Counted from the first letter of the stretch, positions 45,101 to 54,048 are shown. The stretch is 64,000 bases of DNA from Salegentibacter sp. (GCA_017795085.1 CP051246.1:4652514-4716513); one strand, 5' to 3'. Numbers and translations: made by a program. The notes: a model not told the origin generated them from the letters alone.

Positions 45101-45394
45101 GATCATTTTTTAAAGAATATCGGCTATCTAAGAATCAAGAATCTTACAGTGGGTTACACTATCCCTCCAACACTAACCAAGAAGATAAATATAAAAAGGT
45201 TAAGGATTTTTCTTAGCGGGGAGAATATGTTTACCTGGACTTTTGGAGGCCTAACTAAATATCTGGACCCTGAAGAGGTTGGGGCGCATGTGAGCTACTC
45301 CAATCCCAATAGCGTAAGCGGAAGATCTGCAACAGATACCCAATTATATCCTATGGGTAAGACCTTTTCGGCCGGAGTGCAAATCAACCTGTAA
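42122..45394 (+). CDS. SusC/RagA-family TonB-dependent outer-membrane receptor (second pair)
   Basis: A 1090-residue outer-membrane transporter. Signal peptide to about residue 23 (VTQAQ), carboxypeptidase-regulatory-like domain (about 27-105, IPIPGVTVQEKDASNGTVTD), DEVVVVGYGTQ, then the plug (SLQGVVPGLNIR, INIRGFNSLNGGSPLIIIDG) and barrel. A repeated Asp-rich segment, DTDGDGSIDNGNN (about 875-888), looks like a calcium-binding loop on an extracellular region. It pairs with the SusD-like gene 54 bp downstream. Downstream phosphoesterases suggest an organophosphate-containing substrate (inference). Confidence 0.95.
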   Translation: MKQILQRITLIACFLVGWVTQAQDREVIGIVSDKAGIPIPGVTVQEKDASNGTVTDFDGEFSLAVSDNRNTTLVFSFLGYETKEIKIASRSTFEITLEEDSESLDEVVVVGYGTQKEENLVGSVSKANIGDIQTRPSADIASSLQGVVPGLNIRSSSGGDPSATPEINIRGFNSLNGGSPLIIIDGIEGDIANVNPNDIESVTVLKDAGAAAIYGARGSFGVVLITTKSGKEGEFNVQYSNNTGFTTNTARTDFVTNPATYARWVDDAIGSYHSGCYVCYEDEDWEIAQQVGNGEREPFYEQQADGTYKFFGNTDFYDVLFKDRRPHQINNISISGGSDKLTGVISGRTYEREKIQNIQDAEMRRYNLQLKLSATPYKWLKLTALSRFSSRFDEQYAGTKNGWGDEFGVSKWRDLFPNHPAFVDGYGVSVGRTRNGYVGRLGALKEGAAHRQWQYENQTNTLEAEIKPVKGLVLNMNYNYKIDRTDRTFSYKPFSYLSGENLELVENAGLNRHNEYRWKDYYTAINIYGTYTKAVADKHNFKLMLGFNQEEFDRDRVGMRIENLLTQNKANIAFGTEMLDMTGSTLEWAIQGYFGRFNYDYDGKYLLEVNARYDGSSRFPEENRWGLFPSVAAGWIVDKEDFWTGSVADVMSSLKFKASYGKLGNQSVGVNTFRQLIGMGRTAWLFDGEQSNYARVPSPLPANIGWEKITSTNVGVNLGFLQDKLTTSVEWYQRYTRDMYLPGQPLPAVFGASEPRRNYAAMRNRGFEITAGYNDQFEILGSELSLSVQANVSNNRGVITKFDNPNGLLSTFWEGQQIGEIWGYRIDGQFQSDEEAAAFQNEFGRDNLFRVYRGILDYGSNGDWNLLRGGDLRYVDTDGDGSIDNGNNTLEDPGDLVPIGNAMPQFPFGFNINASWKNFDVNVIGQGVAKQDWYPNGPLYWATFHRPYTSFIRKDLLNKVWDPEQPNDPNRIYPQRQRAYNALSGGRMSYNYNDHFLKNIGYLRIKNLTVGYTIPPTLTKKINIKRLRIFLSGENMFTWTFGGLTKYLDPEEVGAHVSYSNPNSVSGRSATDTQLYPMGKTFSAGVQINL

Positions 45395-45448
45395 TTTTCC
45401 CATCATAATAGGATGGTTATCAAAATACATAAATTAATAGTGATAAAA

Positions 45449-47209
45449 ATGAAAAAAAACATAACGAAAAGGGCGGTTCAAGTCTCCGCGATAGTGATGT
45501 TAACCTTGCTAATTGCAAGCTGTGAGGCAGATATCCTTGAACAACCACCTGGAGATGCGATAACTGCAGATGAGTTTTTTAACACCGGTGCCGATCTGGA
45601 AGCATATACTAATGATTTATATACCGTCTTGCCAACAAAATCGGTCTATATGGATGATTCAGATTCAGATAATATTTTAGGGGTAAGTGCCGGAGACAGG
45701 TTAAGGGGCACCCGGATTGTACCTACCGATAGAGGAAGCGGTGGCTGGTCCTGGGGACATTTGCGTAGAATTAATTTCTTTATTGAAAATTATAACCGGG
45801 TAAATGATGAAGAAGCTAAGGCTAAATATTCGGGAATAGCGAAATTCTTTAGAGCTTATTTCTATTACGAAAAAGTAAAACGCTTTGGCGATGTGCCTTG
45901 GTATAGTGAAGTTATTGAACAGGATGATGAAGAATTATTAACGAAACCAAGGGATTCGAGAGAACTGGTAGTGGATTCAATCTTAGCTGATATTGATTAT
46001 GCTATTGCTAATATACCGGCGGAGAAAGAGTTAAATCGTATTACAAAATATACAGCACTGCTTTTAAAAGCTCGAATTTCCCTTTTTGAAGGAACATTTA
46101 GGAAGTACCATGGAATGGGGGATTATGAACGATTTTTAGAAGGCGCATCTGCTGCTGCTAAAGAATTAATGGATTCAGGGGCGTATGAACTGTATTCCGG
46201 GGGTGGAGAAGACCAGGTGTATTTAGACCTTTTTGCCAGGGAAAACCAGGATATGACGGAGACAATCTTAGCGGTTGATTATGAATTTGGAATAAGAACG
46301 CACGATCTGGCCTACAGAATGACCGCGCCAACCCAGGGAAGATGGGGGCTTACCAAAGAGCTTGTCAATAGTTACCTAATGGCAGACGGTAGTCCTTTTA
46401 CTGATCAATCTGGGTATGATACCATGGAATTTTATGAGGAGATGCAGCATCGCGATCCCAGGTTAACGCAAACTACTGCAGGACCTGATTTTACGACCTA
46501 TGGCTCGGAAAATCCTGAGCCGGTAGATTTAGATATAACCAGAACAGGTTACAGGGTGATTAAAGCCTTGCCTCCAAAAGGACCACAATGGGGCTCGGGA
46601 GGATCGATTAATGATGTGATACTTTTTCGTTATGCCGAGGCATTACTGATATACGCTGAAGCTAAAGCCGAACTGGGAACGCTTACTCAGGGCGATATAG
46701 ATTTGACTGTGAATAAAATCCGACACCGGGTGGGGATGCCTGTTTTGGATATGGCAGTGGCTAATGCTAATCCAGATCCATACCAGGAAAGTCTATATGA
46801 TAATATAGGCCAGGATGCTAATAAAGGAGTGATACTTGAAATCCGCCGGGAGCGCAGGATAGAACTGGTTAATGAAGGTTTTAGGTGGAGTGATTTAATA
46901 CGTTGGAAGGAAGGAAAAAAGCTGGAAGGCCCCATATTAGGGTTGTATTTTTCAAGCCTCGGGGCTCACGATTTTAATAACGATGGTGAATTTGACGTCT
47001 ATGTACACGAAGGTGATGCTTCAGGTGCACCAGCCGAGGTGAGTACTATGATTAACACTAACGAAAGACAGCTTTCTGAAGGTACATCAGGCAATCTTCT
47101 TTTATTTGAAGGTGGTTCTTTTGAAGAACCTAAGGATTACTATTATCCAATTCCAATGGAAGACCTTGAACTTAATGATAATTTAGAACAAAACCCCGGT
47201 TGGGAGTAA
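45449..47209 (+). CDS. SusD/RagB-family surface lipoprotein (second pair)
   Basis: A 586-residue lipoprotein from ATG 45449 (MKKNITKRAVQ), whose signal ends in the lipobox LLIASC; the frame can start 12 codons earlier at ATG 45413, which would give an unusually long n-region. Features of the RagB/SusD family include the ITADEFFNTGADLEAYTNDLY N-terminal helix region, RAYFYYEKVKRFGDVPW and the C-terminal EIRRERRIELVNEGFRWSDL, a family signature. It works with the preceding SusC to capture and deliver a ligand. Confidence 0.94.
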   Translation: MKKNITKRAVQVSAIVMLTLLIASCEADILEQPPGDAITADEFFNTGADLEAYTNDLYTVLPTKSVYMDDSDSDNILGVSAGDRLRGTRIVPTDRGSGGWSWGHLRRINFFIENYNRVNDEEAKAKYSGIAKFFRAYFYYEKVKRFGDVPWYSEVIEQDDEELLTKPRDSRELVVDSILADIDYAIANIPAEKELNRITKYTALLLKARISLFEGTFRKYHGMGDYERFLEGASAAAKELMDSGAYELYSGGGEDQVYLDLFARENQDMTETILAVDYEFGIRTHDLAYRMTAPTQGRWGLTKELVNSYLMADGSPFTDQSGYDTMEFYEEMQHRDPRLTQTTAGPDFTTYGSENPEPVDLDITRTGYRVIKALPPKGPQWGSGGSINDVILFRYAEALLIYAEAKAELGTLTQGDIDLTVNKIRHRVGMPVLDMAVANANPDPYQESLYDNIGQDANKGVILEIRRERRIELVNEGFRWSDLIRWKEGKKLEGPILGLYFSSLGAHDFNNDGEFDVYVHEGDASGAPAEVSTMINTNERQLSEGTSGNLLLFEGGSFEEPKDYYYPIPMEDLELNDNLEQNPGWE

Positions 47210-47274
47210 TGTTATTTTGCTTATAAAAACCCAGTAATTAAATTTTAAATGTCCGTTATAAGTTATAATCGTAT

Positions 47275-47302
47275 CGTCACCTGAACTTGATTCAGGGCCT
47301 CA
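47275..47302. repeat. Single arm of the REPIN-like family
   Basis: CGTCACCTGAACTTGATTCA followed by GGGCCTCA is a solitary copy of the left-arm palindrome, in the gap between the SusD-like gene and the phosphoesterase. Confidence 0.6.
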
Positions 47303-47403
47303 TTATAAATCTTGTTGATTTTCATTAGGTGCAGAAACAGGTTTGGCATGATGCAAAATGTACATTGTTACTAATAACGGATAATCATAATAACTTTTAT
47401 AAA

Positions 47404-48981
47404 ATGATAAAAAAAATAATTTTAGGAATATGCCTTTCGGGAACATGTTGCCTCTCGGCACAGAAAATGGTTAGCGGAGTAGTTTTTGAAGATGCCAATG
47501 AAAACGGTAAAAAAGAACGTCGCGAAAAGGGGGTTGGAAAAGTAGCCGTAACCAACGGAAAAGAAGTGGTGCTGACCAATAAAAGTGGCAGGTACGAATT
47601 GCCCGCTAATGAGGATATGATTATTTCGGTAATAAAGCCATCGGGCTATGTGGTAGCAACAAATCCTGATAACCTACCGCAATTTTTCTATATCCATAAA
47701 CCTAAAGGTTCACCAGAACTGGAATTTCCGGGAGTGGAGCCTACCGGGAAATTACCTAAATCGATCGATTTTGGTTTAATACCTTCTGAAGAAAAAGAGG
47801 AGTTTACCACCCTAATTTTTGGCGATCCGCAGCCATATACAAAAGAAGAGGTCGATTTTTTTGTAAAAGGGATAGTTGCTGAAGTTGAAAATATAGAAAA
47901 TGTACCTTTTGGGCTTAGCCTTGGAGACCTGGTAGGGAATAATCTCGATTTGTTTAACCCTTATACACAGGCTGTAAAAAAAGCGGGAATTCCATGGTAC
48001 AATTTGCTGGGAAATCACGATATCAATTTTGATGTAGAAGAAGATAAATATTCTGATGAAACTTACGAAGCTCATTTTGGCCCGGCCAATTATGCATTCA
48101 ATTATGGAAAAGTCCACTTTATAGTTTTAGATGATGTGTTATATCCCGATCCCAGGGATGGCAAAGGCTATCAGGGTGGATTTAGGAGTGATCAACTTCA
48201 GTTTATAAAAAATGATCTGAAACACGTGCCTGAAGATCATTTGGTGGTTTTGGCTATGCACATTCCGCTTAGTGAGCCCGAAGGAAGAGATACTTTTAGA
48301 GATGAAGATCGGGAAGAACTGTTTGAGCTCCTGAAAAATCATCCCAATACCCTTTCACTTTCAGCACATACGCATATTCAACGTCAGGATTTCTTCAGTA
48401 AAGAAGATGGGTGGCAGCAGGACAAACCGCATCACCATTATAATGTAGGAACAACTTCTGGCGATTGGTATTCGGGGAAATTAGACGATGCCGGAATCCC
48501 TATTTCAACTATGCGTGATGGAACGCCAAAAGGTTATGCTTTTATCAATTTTGACGGTAATTCTTATGATATCGATTATAAAGTTGCCGGCAAACCAGCC
48601 AACTACCAAATGGAGGTTTTTGCACCGAAGGTAGTGGCTAATAACCGTAGAACTAAAGCCGGAATTTATGTGAACTTTTTTATGGGCACTAAAGGAGATG
48701 AGGTGCTTTATCGGGTTGATGATGGGGATTGGAAGCCGATGCGTTACGTGGAAGATTACGACCCTTCTTATGTTGAGAAAATTTATGAATGGGATTTAAC
48801 TGAAGAATTGATGCCCGGGCGTCGCGGATCCAATCCTGTAAAAACCGAACACCTTTGGAGGGGTAATATTCCGGTAAACCTGGAAACAGGAGAACATAAA
48901 ATCGAAATAAAAGCTAACGATATGTTCGGGAAAACGCATACTGCCGAAACTTCTTATAGACTGGAGGAACCGGCAAAATAA
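47404..48981 (+). CDS. Secreted calcineurin-like phosphoesterase (MetallophosN/MetallophosC type)
   Basis: A 525-residue exported enzyme from ATG 47404; the open frame reaches back to 47329, but MIKKIILGICLSGTCCLSAQ is a plausible signal peptide start. Residues of about 22-110 form an SdrD-B-like beta domain with the DANENGKKERREKGV calcium-type loop. The catalytic domain (about 130-370) has GDPQPYT, LGDLVGN, GNHDINF, MHIP and AHTHIQ. A C-terminal beta domain completes the architecture common in Bacteroidota. It follows a SusCD pair and precedes a glycerophosphodiesterase. Confidence 0.9.
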   Translation: MIKKIILGICLSGTCCLSAQKMVSGVVFEDANENGKKERREKGVGKVAVTNGKEVVLTNKSGRYELPANEDMIISVIKPSGYVVATNPDNLPQFFYIHKPKGSPELEFPGVEPTGKLPKSIDFGLIPSEEKEEFTTLIFGDPQPYTKEEVDFFVKGIVAEVENIENVPFGLSLGDLVGNNLDLFNPYTQAVKKAGIPWYNLLGNHDINFDVEEDKYSDETYEAHFGPANYAFNYGKVHFIVLDDVLYPDPRDGKGYQGGFRSDQLQFIKNDLKHVPEDHLVVLAMHIPLSEPEGRDTFRDEDREELFELLKNHPNTLSLSAHTHIQRQDFFSKEDGWQQDKPHHHYNVGTTSGDWYSGKLDDAGIPISTMRDGTPKGYAFINFDGNSYDIDYKVAGKPANYQMEVFAPKVVANNRRTKAGIYVNFFMGTKGDEVLYRVDDGDWKPMRYVEDYDPSYVEKIYEWDLTEELMPGRRGSNPVKTEHLWRGNIPVNLETGEHKIEIKANDMFGKTHTAETSYRLEEPAK

Positions 48982-49083
48982 TTTTTAAAATCCCACTTTA
49001 TGGGGAAAATTTGTGTTTAGTTTGTAACAGCCTGCCCATGTTCTCTTTGTTTTTGGGTGGGCTTTTCTTTAAATTTTTAAAAA

Positions 49084-50019
49084 ATGAAATTATTAAAAAT
49101 TTTAGGTCTTGCGGTATTGTTGTTTGCTGCATGTAAGAATGAGGCTTCTAAAAAAGAAGATACAGTAAAGCAGAAAATTGAAATTAAACAGGTGGAAGTC
49201 CAGGGTCATCGTGGCGATCGTGGAAATTTTCCTGAAAATTCTATCCCTGCATTTATAAGTGCTGTTAAAAAAGGGGTTGAGGTGTTGGAGCTGGACGTGG
49301 TGATTTCCAAAGATAACAAAGTAGTGGTATCCCACGAGCCTTTTATGCATTCGCTGTATATGCTGAAGCCTAATGGTGATTCTATTTCAAAAGCCGAACA
49401 GGAGAGTTATAACTTTTACGAAATGAAGTACGATAGCATCAAAACCTTTGATGCCGGATCAAAAGGGAACCGACTTTTCCCCGGGCAGCGGAAGCAAAAA
49501 ACCTATAAACCGCTTTTAAGCGAAGTAATTGATTCAGTTGAAAATTATATTGCCGAAAATAATTTAGAGCCGGTGAAATATAATATCGAGATAAAATCTT
49601 CTGAAAGTAAATACGACAGCCATCAGCCCCAGCCTGAAGAATTTGTTAAGTTGGTAATGAACGTTATAGACCAGAGCGAAATAGGTAGCTTTAATTTACA
49701 ATCTTTTGATGTGAATATTTTAAATGAAATTAGCAATCAATTTCCTGAAGTAGAAACCGCTTATTTAGTGGCTGCTGAAGGAATTGAGAAAAACCTGGAC
49801 TTGCTGAAGTATAGTCCCGAAATTTACAGCCCGCATTATGGTCTGGTGAAAGACAGCGCTTTTATAGATTCTATAGATCAAAAAAATATGCGTTTAATTC
49901 CCTGGACAATAAATGATACCGCGGATATTAACAACATGCTAAACCTGGGCGTAGACGGAATTATTACCGATTATCCGGAACGGGTTTTAGAGAGAAGACA
50001 ATCGTTTTTAAATCAGTGA
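49084..50019 (+). CDS. Glycerophosphodiester phosphodiesterase, lipoprotein
   Basis: A GDPD-family TIM-barrel enzyme of 311 residues that would release sn-glycerol-3-phosphate and an alcohol from deacylated phospholipid head groups. The signal ends at the lipobox LLFAAC (Cys17). The catalytic GHRGDRGNFPENS, the ELDVVISKD metal-binding segment and SHEPF are typical. The C-terminal LGVDGIITDYPER is the family's closing motif. It is the last gene of the SusCD-phosphoesterase run and precedes a cobalamin riboswitch belonging to the next operon. Confidence 0.92.
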   Translation: MKLLKILGLAVLLFAACKNEASKKEDTVKQKIEIKQVEVQGHRGDRGNFPENSIPAFISAVKKGVEVLELDVVISKDNKVVVSHEPFMHSLYMLKPNGDSISKAEQESYNFYEMKYDSIKTFDAGSKGNRLFPGQRKQKTYKPLLSEVIDSVENYIAENNLEPVKYNIEIKSSESKYDSHQPQPEEFVKLVMNVIDQSEIGSFNLQSFDVNILNEISNQFPEVETAYLVAAEGIEKNLDLLKYSPEIYSPHYGLVKDSAFIDSIDQKNMRLIPWTINDTADINNMLNLGVDGIITDYPERVLERRQSFLNQ

Positions 50020-50099
50020 TTTATGTAATTTGTGAAAAACAAGTTGAAAACTCATCTCAGACTTGTGTAAAAGCGGAGTTATAGCAACCTATCTTTACT

Positions 50100-50290
50100 T
50101 TTGTAAAATTCTGCAACCGAAAAGAATTGCCGTCCGGCGATAAAAAGGGGAATCGCGTGGAAATCGTGGGCTGTTGCGCAACTGTAAGTAACTTCGTTAC
50201 AAGCCAGGTTACCTTACTTTTCGGAAAGACTTTTGCTTTCGCATAAAAAGTAAATGTCCCGGGCTTAAGTGATGTCTTCACTTACCGTGA
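50100..50290 (+). promoter_or_regulatory. Cobalamin (B12) riboswitch upstream of nrdBA
   Basis: The region has the conserved cobalamin-aptamer order: GGGGAATCGCGTGGAAATCG, then GGGCTGTTGCGCAACTGTAA, and the B12-box-like AAGCCAGGTTACC (about 50201-50213). A later hairpin TAAGTGA-TGTCT-TCACTTA (about 50265-50283) lies before nrdB and may be part of the switch. A TATCTTTA box at 50090-50097 is a possible -7 element. In other bacteria such switches turn off B12-independent isozymes when cobalamin is present; repression of the class I reductase is the expected effect. Confidence 0.88.
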
Positions 50291-50335
50291 TACATTCTTT
50301 TATGCTTTTGAATTTAACCCAAAAACAAAAGTATT

Positions 50336-51310
50336 ATGAGTATTTTCGACAAACGACTTAATTATAAACCTTTTGAATATCCTGAAATTTTAAGCTTTAC
50401 CGAAGCGATTAACAAATCCTATTGGGTGCATTCGGAAGTAGATTTTACCGCTGATGTGCAGGATTTTCATTCTCATCTTAACGCTAACGAAAAACAGGTG
50501 GTAAAACGTAGTTTGTTGGCAATTGCCCAAATTGAAGTTGCCGTAAAATCTTTTTGGGGAGATTTATACCATCATTTACCGAAACCGGAATTTAACGGGC
50601 TTGGGAGTACTTTTGCCGAATGTGAATTCCGTCATTCCGAAGCCTATTCGCGTTTGCTGGAAGTTTTGGGTTATAACAACGAATTTGAACGACTTATAGA
50701 AACTCCTGTTATCAAAAAACGTATCGCCTATCTTTCTAACGCGCTGGCACATACAAAATCTGATAACAAAAAAGAATACGTGAGTTCTCTTATTTTGTTC
50801 TCTATCCTAATTGAAAATGTTTCCCTGTTTAGCCAGTTTGCCATTATCCTTTCGTTTTCGCGATTTAGAGGTGTGATGAAAAACGTGAGTAATATTATCG
50901 CATGGACTTCCGTAGATGAGCAGGTTCATGCTAATGCGGGAATCTATATTGTGAATAAAATAAAAGAGGAATTTCCCGATTTCTTTGAGGAGAATTCCAA
51001 AGCCGATATTAGAAAAATCGTGGCCGATTCTATGGAAGTAGAGGCTGAAATACTCGACTGGATATTTGAAGATGGCGACCTTGATAATCTAAGCAAAACC
51101 GATTTACTAAACTTTATGAAATTCAGGGTAGATGATAGTTTGCAAAAAATAGGAATGGAAAAACTCTATCCTGAAGCCGCGCAGGGGAAGCAACCCCTTT
51201 TGTGGTTTGAAGAAGAAATTTTTGCTAATAGCCTTGATGATTTCTTTGCAAAACGCCCGGTAGATTATACCAAACACGATAAGAGTATCACCGCCAACGA
51301 TCTATTCTAA
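50336..51310 (+). CDS. nrdB: Class I ribonucleotide reductase, beta subunit NrdB
   Basis: Radical-generating subunit, 324 residues. The dimetal ligands are recognisable as Glu97-x-x-His100, Glu160 and Glu195-x-x-His198, with Glu67 the probable first ligand where many enzymes have Asp. Tyr104, four residues after His100, occupies the tyrosyl-radical position. There is no N-terminal ATP-cone, which some flavobacterial NrdB proteins carry. It precedes the alpha subunit gene, the reverse of the commonest order, and lies directly behind a cobalamin riboswitch. Confidence 0.95.
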   Translation: MSIFDKRLNYKPFEYPEILSFTEAINKSYWVHSEVDFTADVQDFHSHLNANEKQVVKRSLLAIAQIEVAVKSFWGDLYHHLPKPEFNGLGSTFAECEFRHSEAYSRLLEVLGYNNEFERLIETPVIKKRIAYLSNALAHTKSDNKKEYVSSLILFSILIENVSLFSQFAIILSFSRFRGVMKNVSNIIAWTSVDEQVHANAGIYIVNKIKEEFPDFFEENSKADIRKIVADSMEVEAEILDWIFEDGDLDNLSKTDLLNFMKFRVDDSLQKIGMEKLYPEAAQGKQPLLWFEEEIFANSLDDFFAKRPVDYTKHDKSITANDLF

Positions 51311-51370
51311 ATCTCTGAAAAATCAGGGATTTTCTCTCAAAACTGAATTAAAAAATTTAAAATTTTCCTT

Positions 51371-53053
51371 ATGGAAGTGCCTAGTAAACTCGAACCCCAA
51401 GTTGAAACTGAACGCCTGTGGTGGCTTAATGATGAAAGTCAGCAAATTTTAAATCGTGGCTATTTGTTAAAAGGTGAAACTGCGCAATCGGCTATTGAAC
51501 GTGTAGCTAATGCGGCAGCAAAACGCCTTTATAAACCCGAGCTAGCCGAAGCTTTTATTGAAATGATAGAACGCGGCTGGATGAGTTTGAGTTCGCCAAT
51601 ATGGGCCAATATGGGAACCGAACGAGGGCTGCCTATTTCCTGTTTTAACGTATATGTGCCTGATAATATTGAGGGCATTACGCATAAATTGGGCGAGGTA
51701 ATTATGCAAACCAAAATTGGAGGAGGAACTTCTGGTTATTTCGGTGAGCTTCGTGGCCGTGGCAGCGCGGTAACCGATAATGGTAAAAGTAGCGGTGCAA
51801 CGAGTTTTATGAAACTTTTTGATACCGCCATGGATACCATTTCCCAGGGCGGTGTTCGACGGGGTGCTTTTGCAGCTTATTTAGATATTGACCATCCCGA
51901 TATTCGCGAGTTTCTGGAAATCAAAAACATCGGCAACCCCATTCAGAATTTATTCAACGGGGTTTGTGTACCCGATTACTGGATGCAGGAAATGATAGAT
52001 GGTGATATGGAAAAAAGGGAAATCTGGGCTAAAGTTTTAGAGAGCAGGCAGCAGAAAGGACTTCCGTATATCTTTTTCAGCGATAATATTAACCGCAATA
52101 AACCGCAGGTATATAAAGACCAAAACCTGGGAATTTATTCTAGTAATTTATGTTCTGAAATCGCTTTGCCTTCCAGTAAAGACGAATCTTTTATTTGCTG
52201 TTTGTCTTCTATGAATTTAGAACTTTATGATGAATGGAAAGATACCGAAGCTGTAAAACTGGCCATTTGGTTCCTGGATGCCGTATTACAGGAATTTATT
52301 GCCAAAACCGAAGGAAATCACTACCTGGCTTCGGCAAATCGTTTTGCGAAACGCCATCGTGCCCTTGGTTTGGGCGTTATGGGCTGGCATTCTTATTTAC
52401 AGAAAAATATGATTCCCTTTGAAGGCATGGAAGCCAAAGGCTTAACCCATAAAATTTTTGAACATATTAATACAAAGGCCAAAAAAGCTTCGGCCGAGTT
52501 GGCACAAATTTATGGAGAGCCGGAAATCCTACAGGGTTACGGACAGCGAAATACCACGCTTATGGCCATTGCGCCAACCACTTCTTCTTCGGCAATTTTG
52601 GGGCAAAGTTCTCCCGGGATTGAACCTTTCAGCAGTAATTATTATAAAGCCGGACTGGCAAAGGGCAATTTTATGCGAAAGAATAAGCACCTGAAGAAAC
52701 TTTTGGAGTCTAAAGGTATAGACAACGAAGATATTTGGCGAAGTATTATGTTAAATCACGGTAGTGTACAACATCTTACTGAACTTACTGTTGAGGAAAA
52801 AGCCGTTTTTAAAACTTTTAAGGAAATCAGTCAGTTAGAGATTATTCAGCAAGCCTCCATTCGTCAGAAATTTATTGATCAGGCACAGAGTTTAAACTTA
52901 AACATCCCTTCAAATTTACCTGTTAGGGATGTTAATAAACTGATGATAGAAGCTTGGCAATTAGGCGTGAAAACCTTGTATTATCAGCGTAGTCAAAGTG
53001 TTTCAAAAGAATTTATTTCAGAAATGGTAACCTGCGCCAGTTGCGAAGCTTAA
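51371..53053 (+). CDS. nrdA: Class I ribonucleotide reductase, compact alpha subunit NrdA
   Basis: Catalytic subunit of 560 residues, well below the 700-850 of standard NrdA, because the N-terminal ATP-cone is absent and the protein starts close to the alpha core. Active-site residues are present: Cys91 (PISCFN), Asn259-x-Cys261-x-Glu263 (SNLCSEI), Cys276 in CCLSSMN, the radical-transfer pair Tyr537-Tyr538, and the C-terminal redox pair Cys555/Cys558. Without an ATP-cone overall activity is unlikely to be shut off by dATP; control may rest on the B12 riboswitch. It lies 60 bp after nrdB. Confidence 0.94.
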   Translation: MEVPSKLEPQVETERLWWLNDESQQILNRGYLLKGETAQSAIERVANAAAKRLYKPELAEAFIEMIERGWMSLSSPIWANMGTERGLPISCFNVYVPDNIEGITHKLGEVIMQTKIGGGTSGYFGELRGRGSAVTDNGKSSGATSFMKLFDTAMDTISQGGVRRGAFAAYLDIDHPDIREFLEIKNIGNPIQNLFNGVCVPDYWMQEMIDGDMEKREIWAKVLESRQQKGLPYIFFSDNINRNKPQVYKDQNLGIYSSNLCSEIALPSSKDESFICCLSSMNLELYDEWKDTEAVKLAIWFLDAVLQEFIAKTEGNHYLASANRFAKRHRALGLGVMGWHSYLQKNMIPFEGMEAKGLTHKIFEHINTKAKKASAELAQIYGEPEILQGYGQRNTTLMAIAPTTSSSAILGQSSPGIEPFSSNYYKAGLAKGNFMRKNKHLKKLLESKGIDNEDIWRSIMLNHGSVQHLTELTVEEKAVFKTFKEISQLEIIQQASIRQKFIDQAQSLNLNIPSNLPVRDVNKLMIEAWQLGVKTLYYQRSQSVSKEFISEMVTCASCEA

Positions 53054-53062
53054 AAGTGTTTG

Positions 53063-53137
53063 TGTCATCCTGAACTTGTTTCAGGATCTAATTTAAATGA
53101 GAGCTCCTCTCCCTCAGGGAGAGGCGGAGGTGAGGGG
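53063..53137. repeat. REPIN-family arm followed by a second hairpin repeat
   Basis: 53063-53090 is one arm, TGTCATCCTGAACTTGTTTC then AGGATCTA. 53103-53137 is a different palindromic unit, GCTCCTCTCCCTCAGGGAGA then GGCGGAGGTGAGGGG, which recurs at 59055-59087. Both lie between nrdA and the aldo/keto reductase. Confidence 0.65.
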
Positions 53138-53193
53138 CTGAATATTCTAATGTATTTATTGCAATTACGGCCTGAAGCCCTTATTTTAGACAA

Positions 53194-54048
53194 ATGCAAA
53201 TAGAAAATTTACAATCGGTAACCAGGCTTCAAAACGGGCTTAAAATGCCTGTTTTAGGGCTTGGTGTTTATAAGATGAGCGATAAGGAAGCCTTTTCTTC
53301 TGTTAAATTTGCTTTGGAAAACGGTTATCGACATATCGATACTGCCAGTTTTTACCAAAATGAAACTGCGGTTGGGAAAGCAATAAAAGAATCAGGGGTT
53401 CCTCGTGATGAGATTTTTGTTACCTCTAAAATTTGGATTACCGAACAGGGTTATGATGAAGCCAAACATGCTATAGAAAACTCTTTGCAACGCCTGGATT
53501 CCAGTTATATAGATCTGTATTTAATCCATTGGCCTACACCGGGAAAATTTACCGAAAGCTGGAAGGCTATGGAAGAATATTACAAAGCCGGGAAGTTAAA
53601 AGCCATTGGACTTAGTAATTGCTTGATCCATCAGATTGAGGAAATTCGAGTAATGGCAGCGGTAATGCCTATGGTACTTCAGAATGAATTTCATCCAAGG
53701 TTGGTGCAACAGGAGTTACTGGACTATTGCAAAAATCAGAATATTCAATATGAAGCTTGGGCTCCTTTAATGCGCGGACAAATTTTAGACCACAAAATCA
53801 TTAAAAACCTTGCTGAAAAATATAGGAAAACGCCTGCGCAAATTGTCATTCGTTGGGATTTACAAAAAGGCGTGGTAACTATTCCTAAAAGTGTACATGA
53901 AAACAGAATCATAGAAAATTCCCGGGTTTTTGATTTTCAACTTTCCGTAGAAGAAATCAAACAAATCGATGCCTTAGACCGCGAAGAACGAACCGGCGCC
54001 CACCCCGATGGTTTTATGGATTATTTTAGGGAAAAAGGAGAGATTTAG
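53194..54048 (+). CDS. Aldo/keto reductase
   Basis: NADPH-dependent TIM-barrel oxidoreductase of 284 residues, closest in layout to 2,5-diketo-D-gluconate reductases. The catalytic tetrad is visible in RHIDTASFYQNE (Asp, Tyr), VTSKIW (Lys) and LIHWP (His). The cofactor region VTIPKSVHENRIIENS is the AKR pyrophosphate-binding signature. It seems to be a single gene with repeats on both sides; the physiological substrate cannot be inferred. Confidence 0.9.
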   Translation: MQIENLQSVTRLQNGLKMPVLGLGVYKMSDKEAFSSVKFALENGYRHIDTASFYQNETAVGKAIKESGVPRDEIFVTSKIWITEQGYDEAKHAIENSLQRLDSSYIDLYLIHWPTPGKFTESWKAMEEYYKAGKLKAIGLSNCLIHQIEEIRVMAAVMPMVLQNEFHPRLVQQELLDYCKNQNIQYEAWAPLMRGQILDHKIIKNLAEKYRKTPAQIVIRWDLQKGVVTIPKSVHENRIIENSRVFDFQLSVEEIKQIDALDREERTGAHPDGFMDYFREKGEI

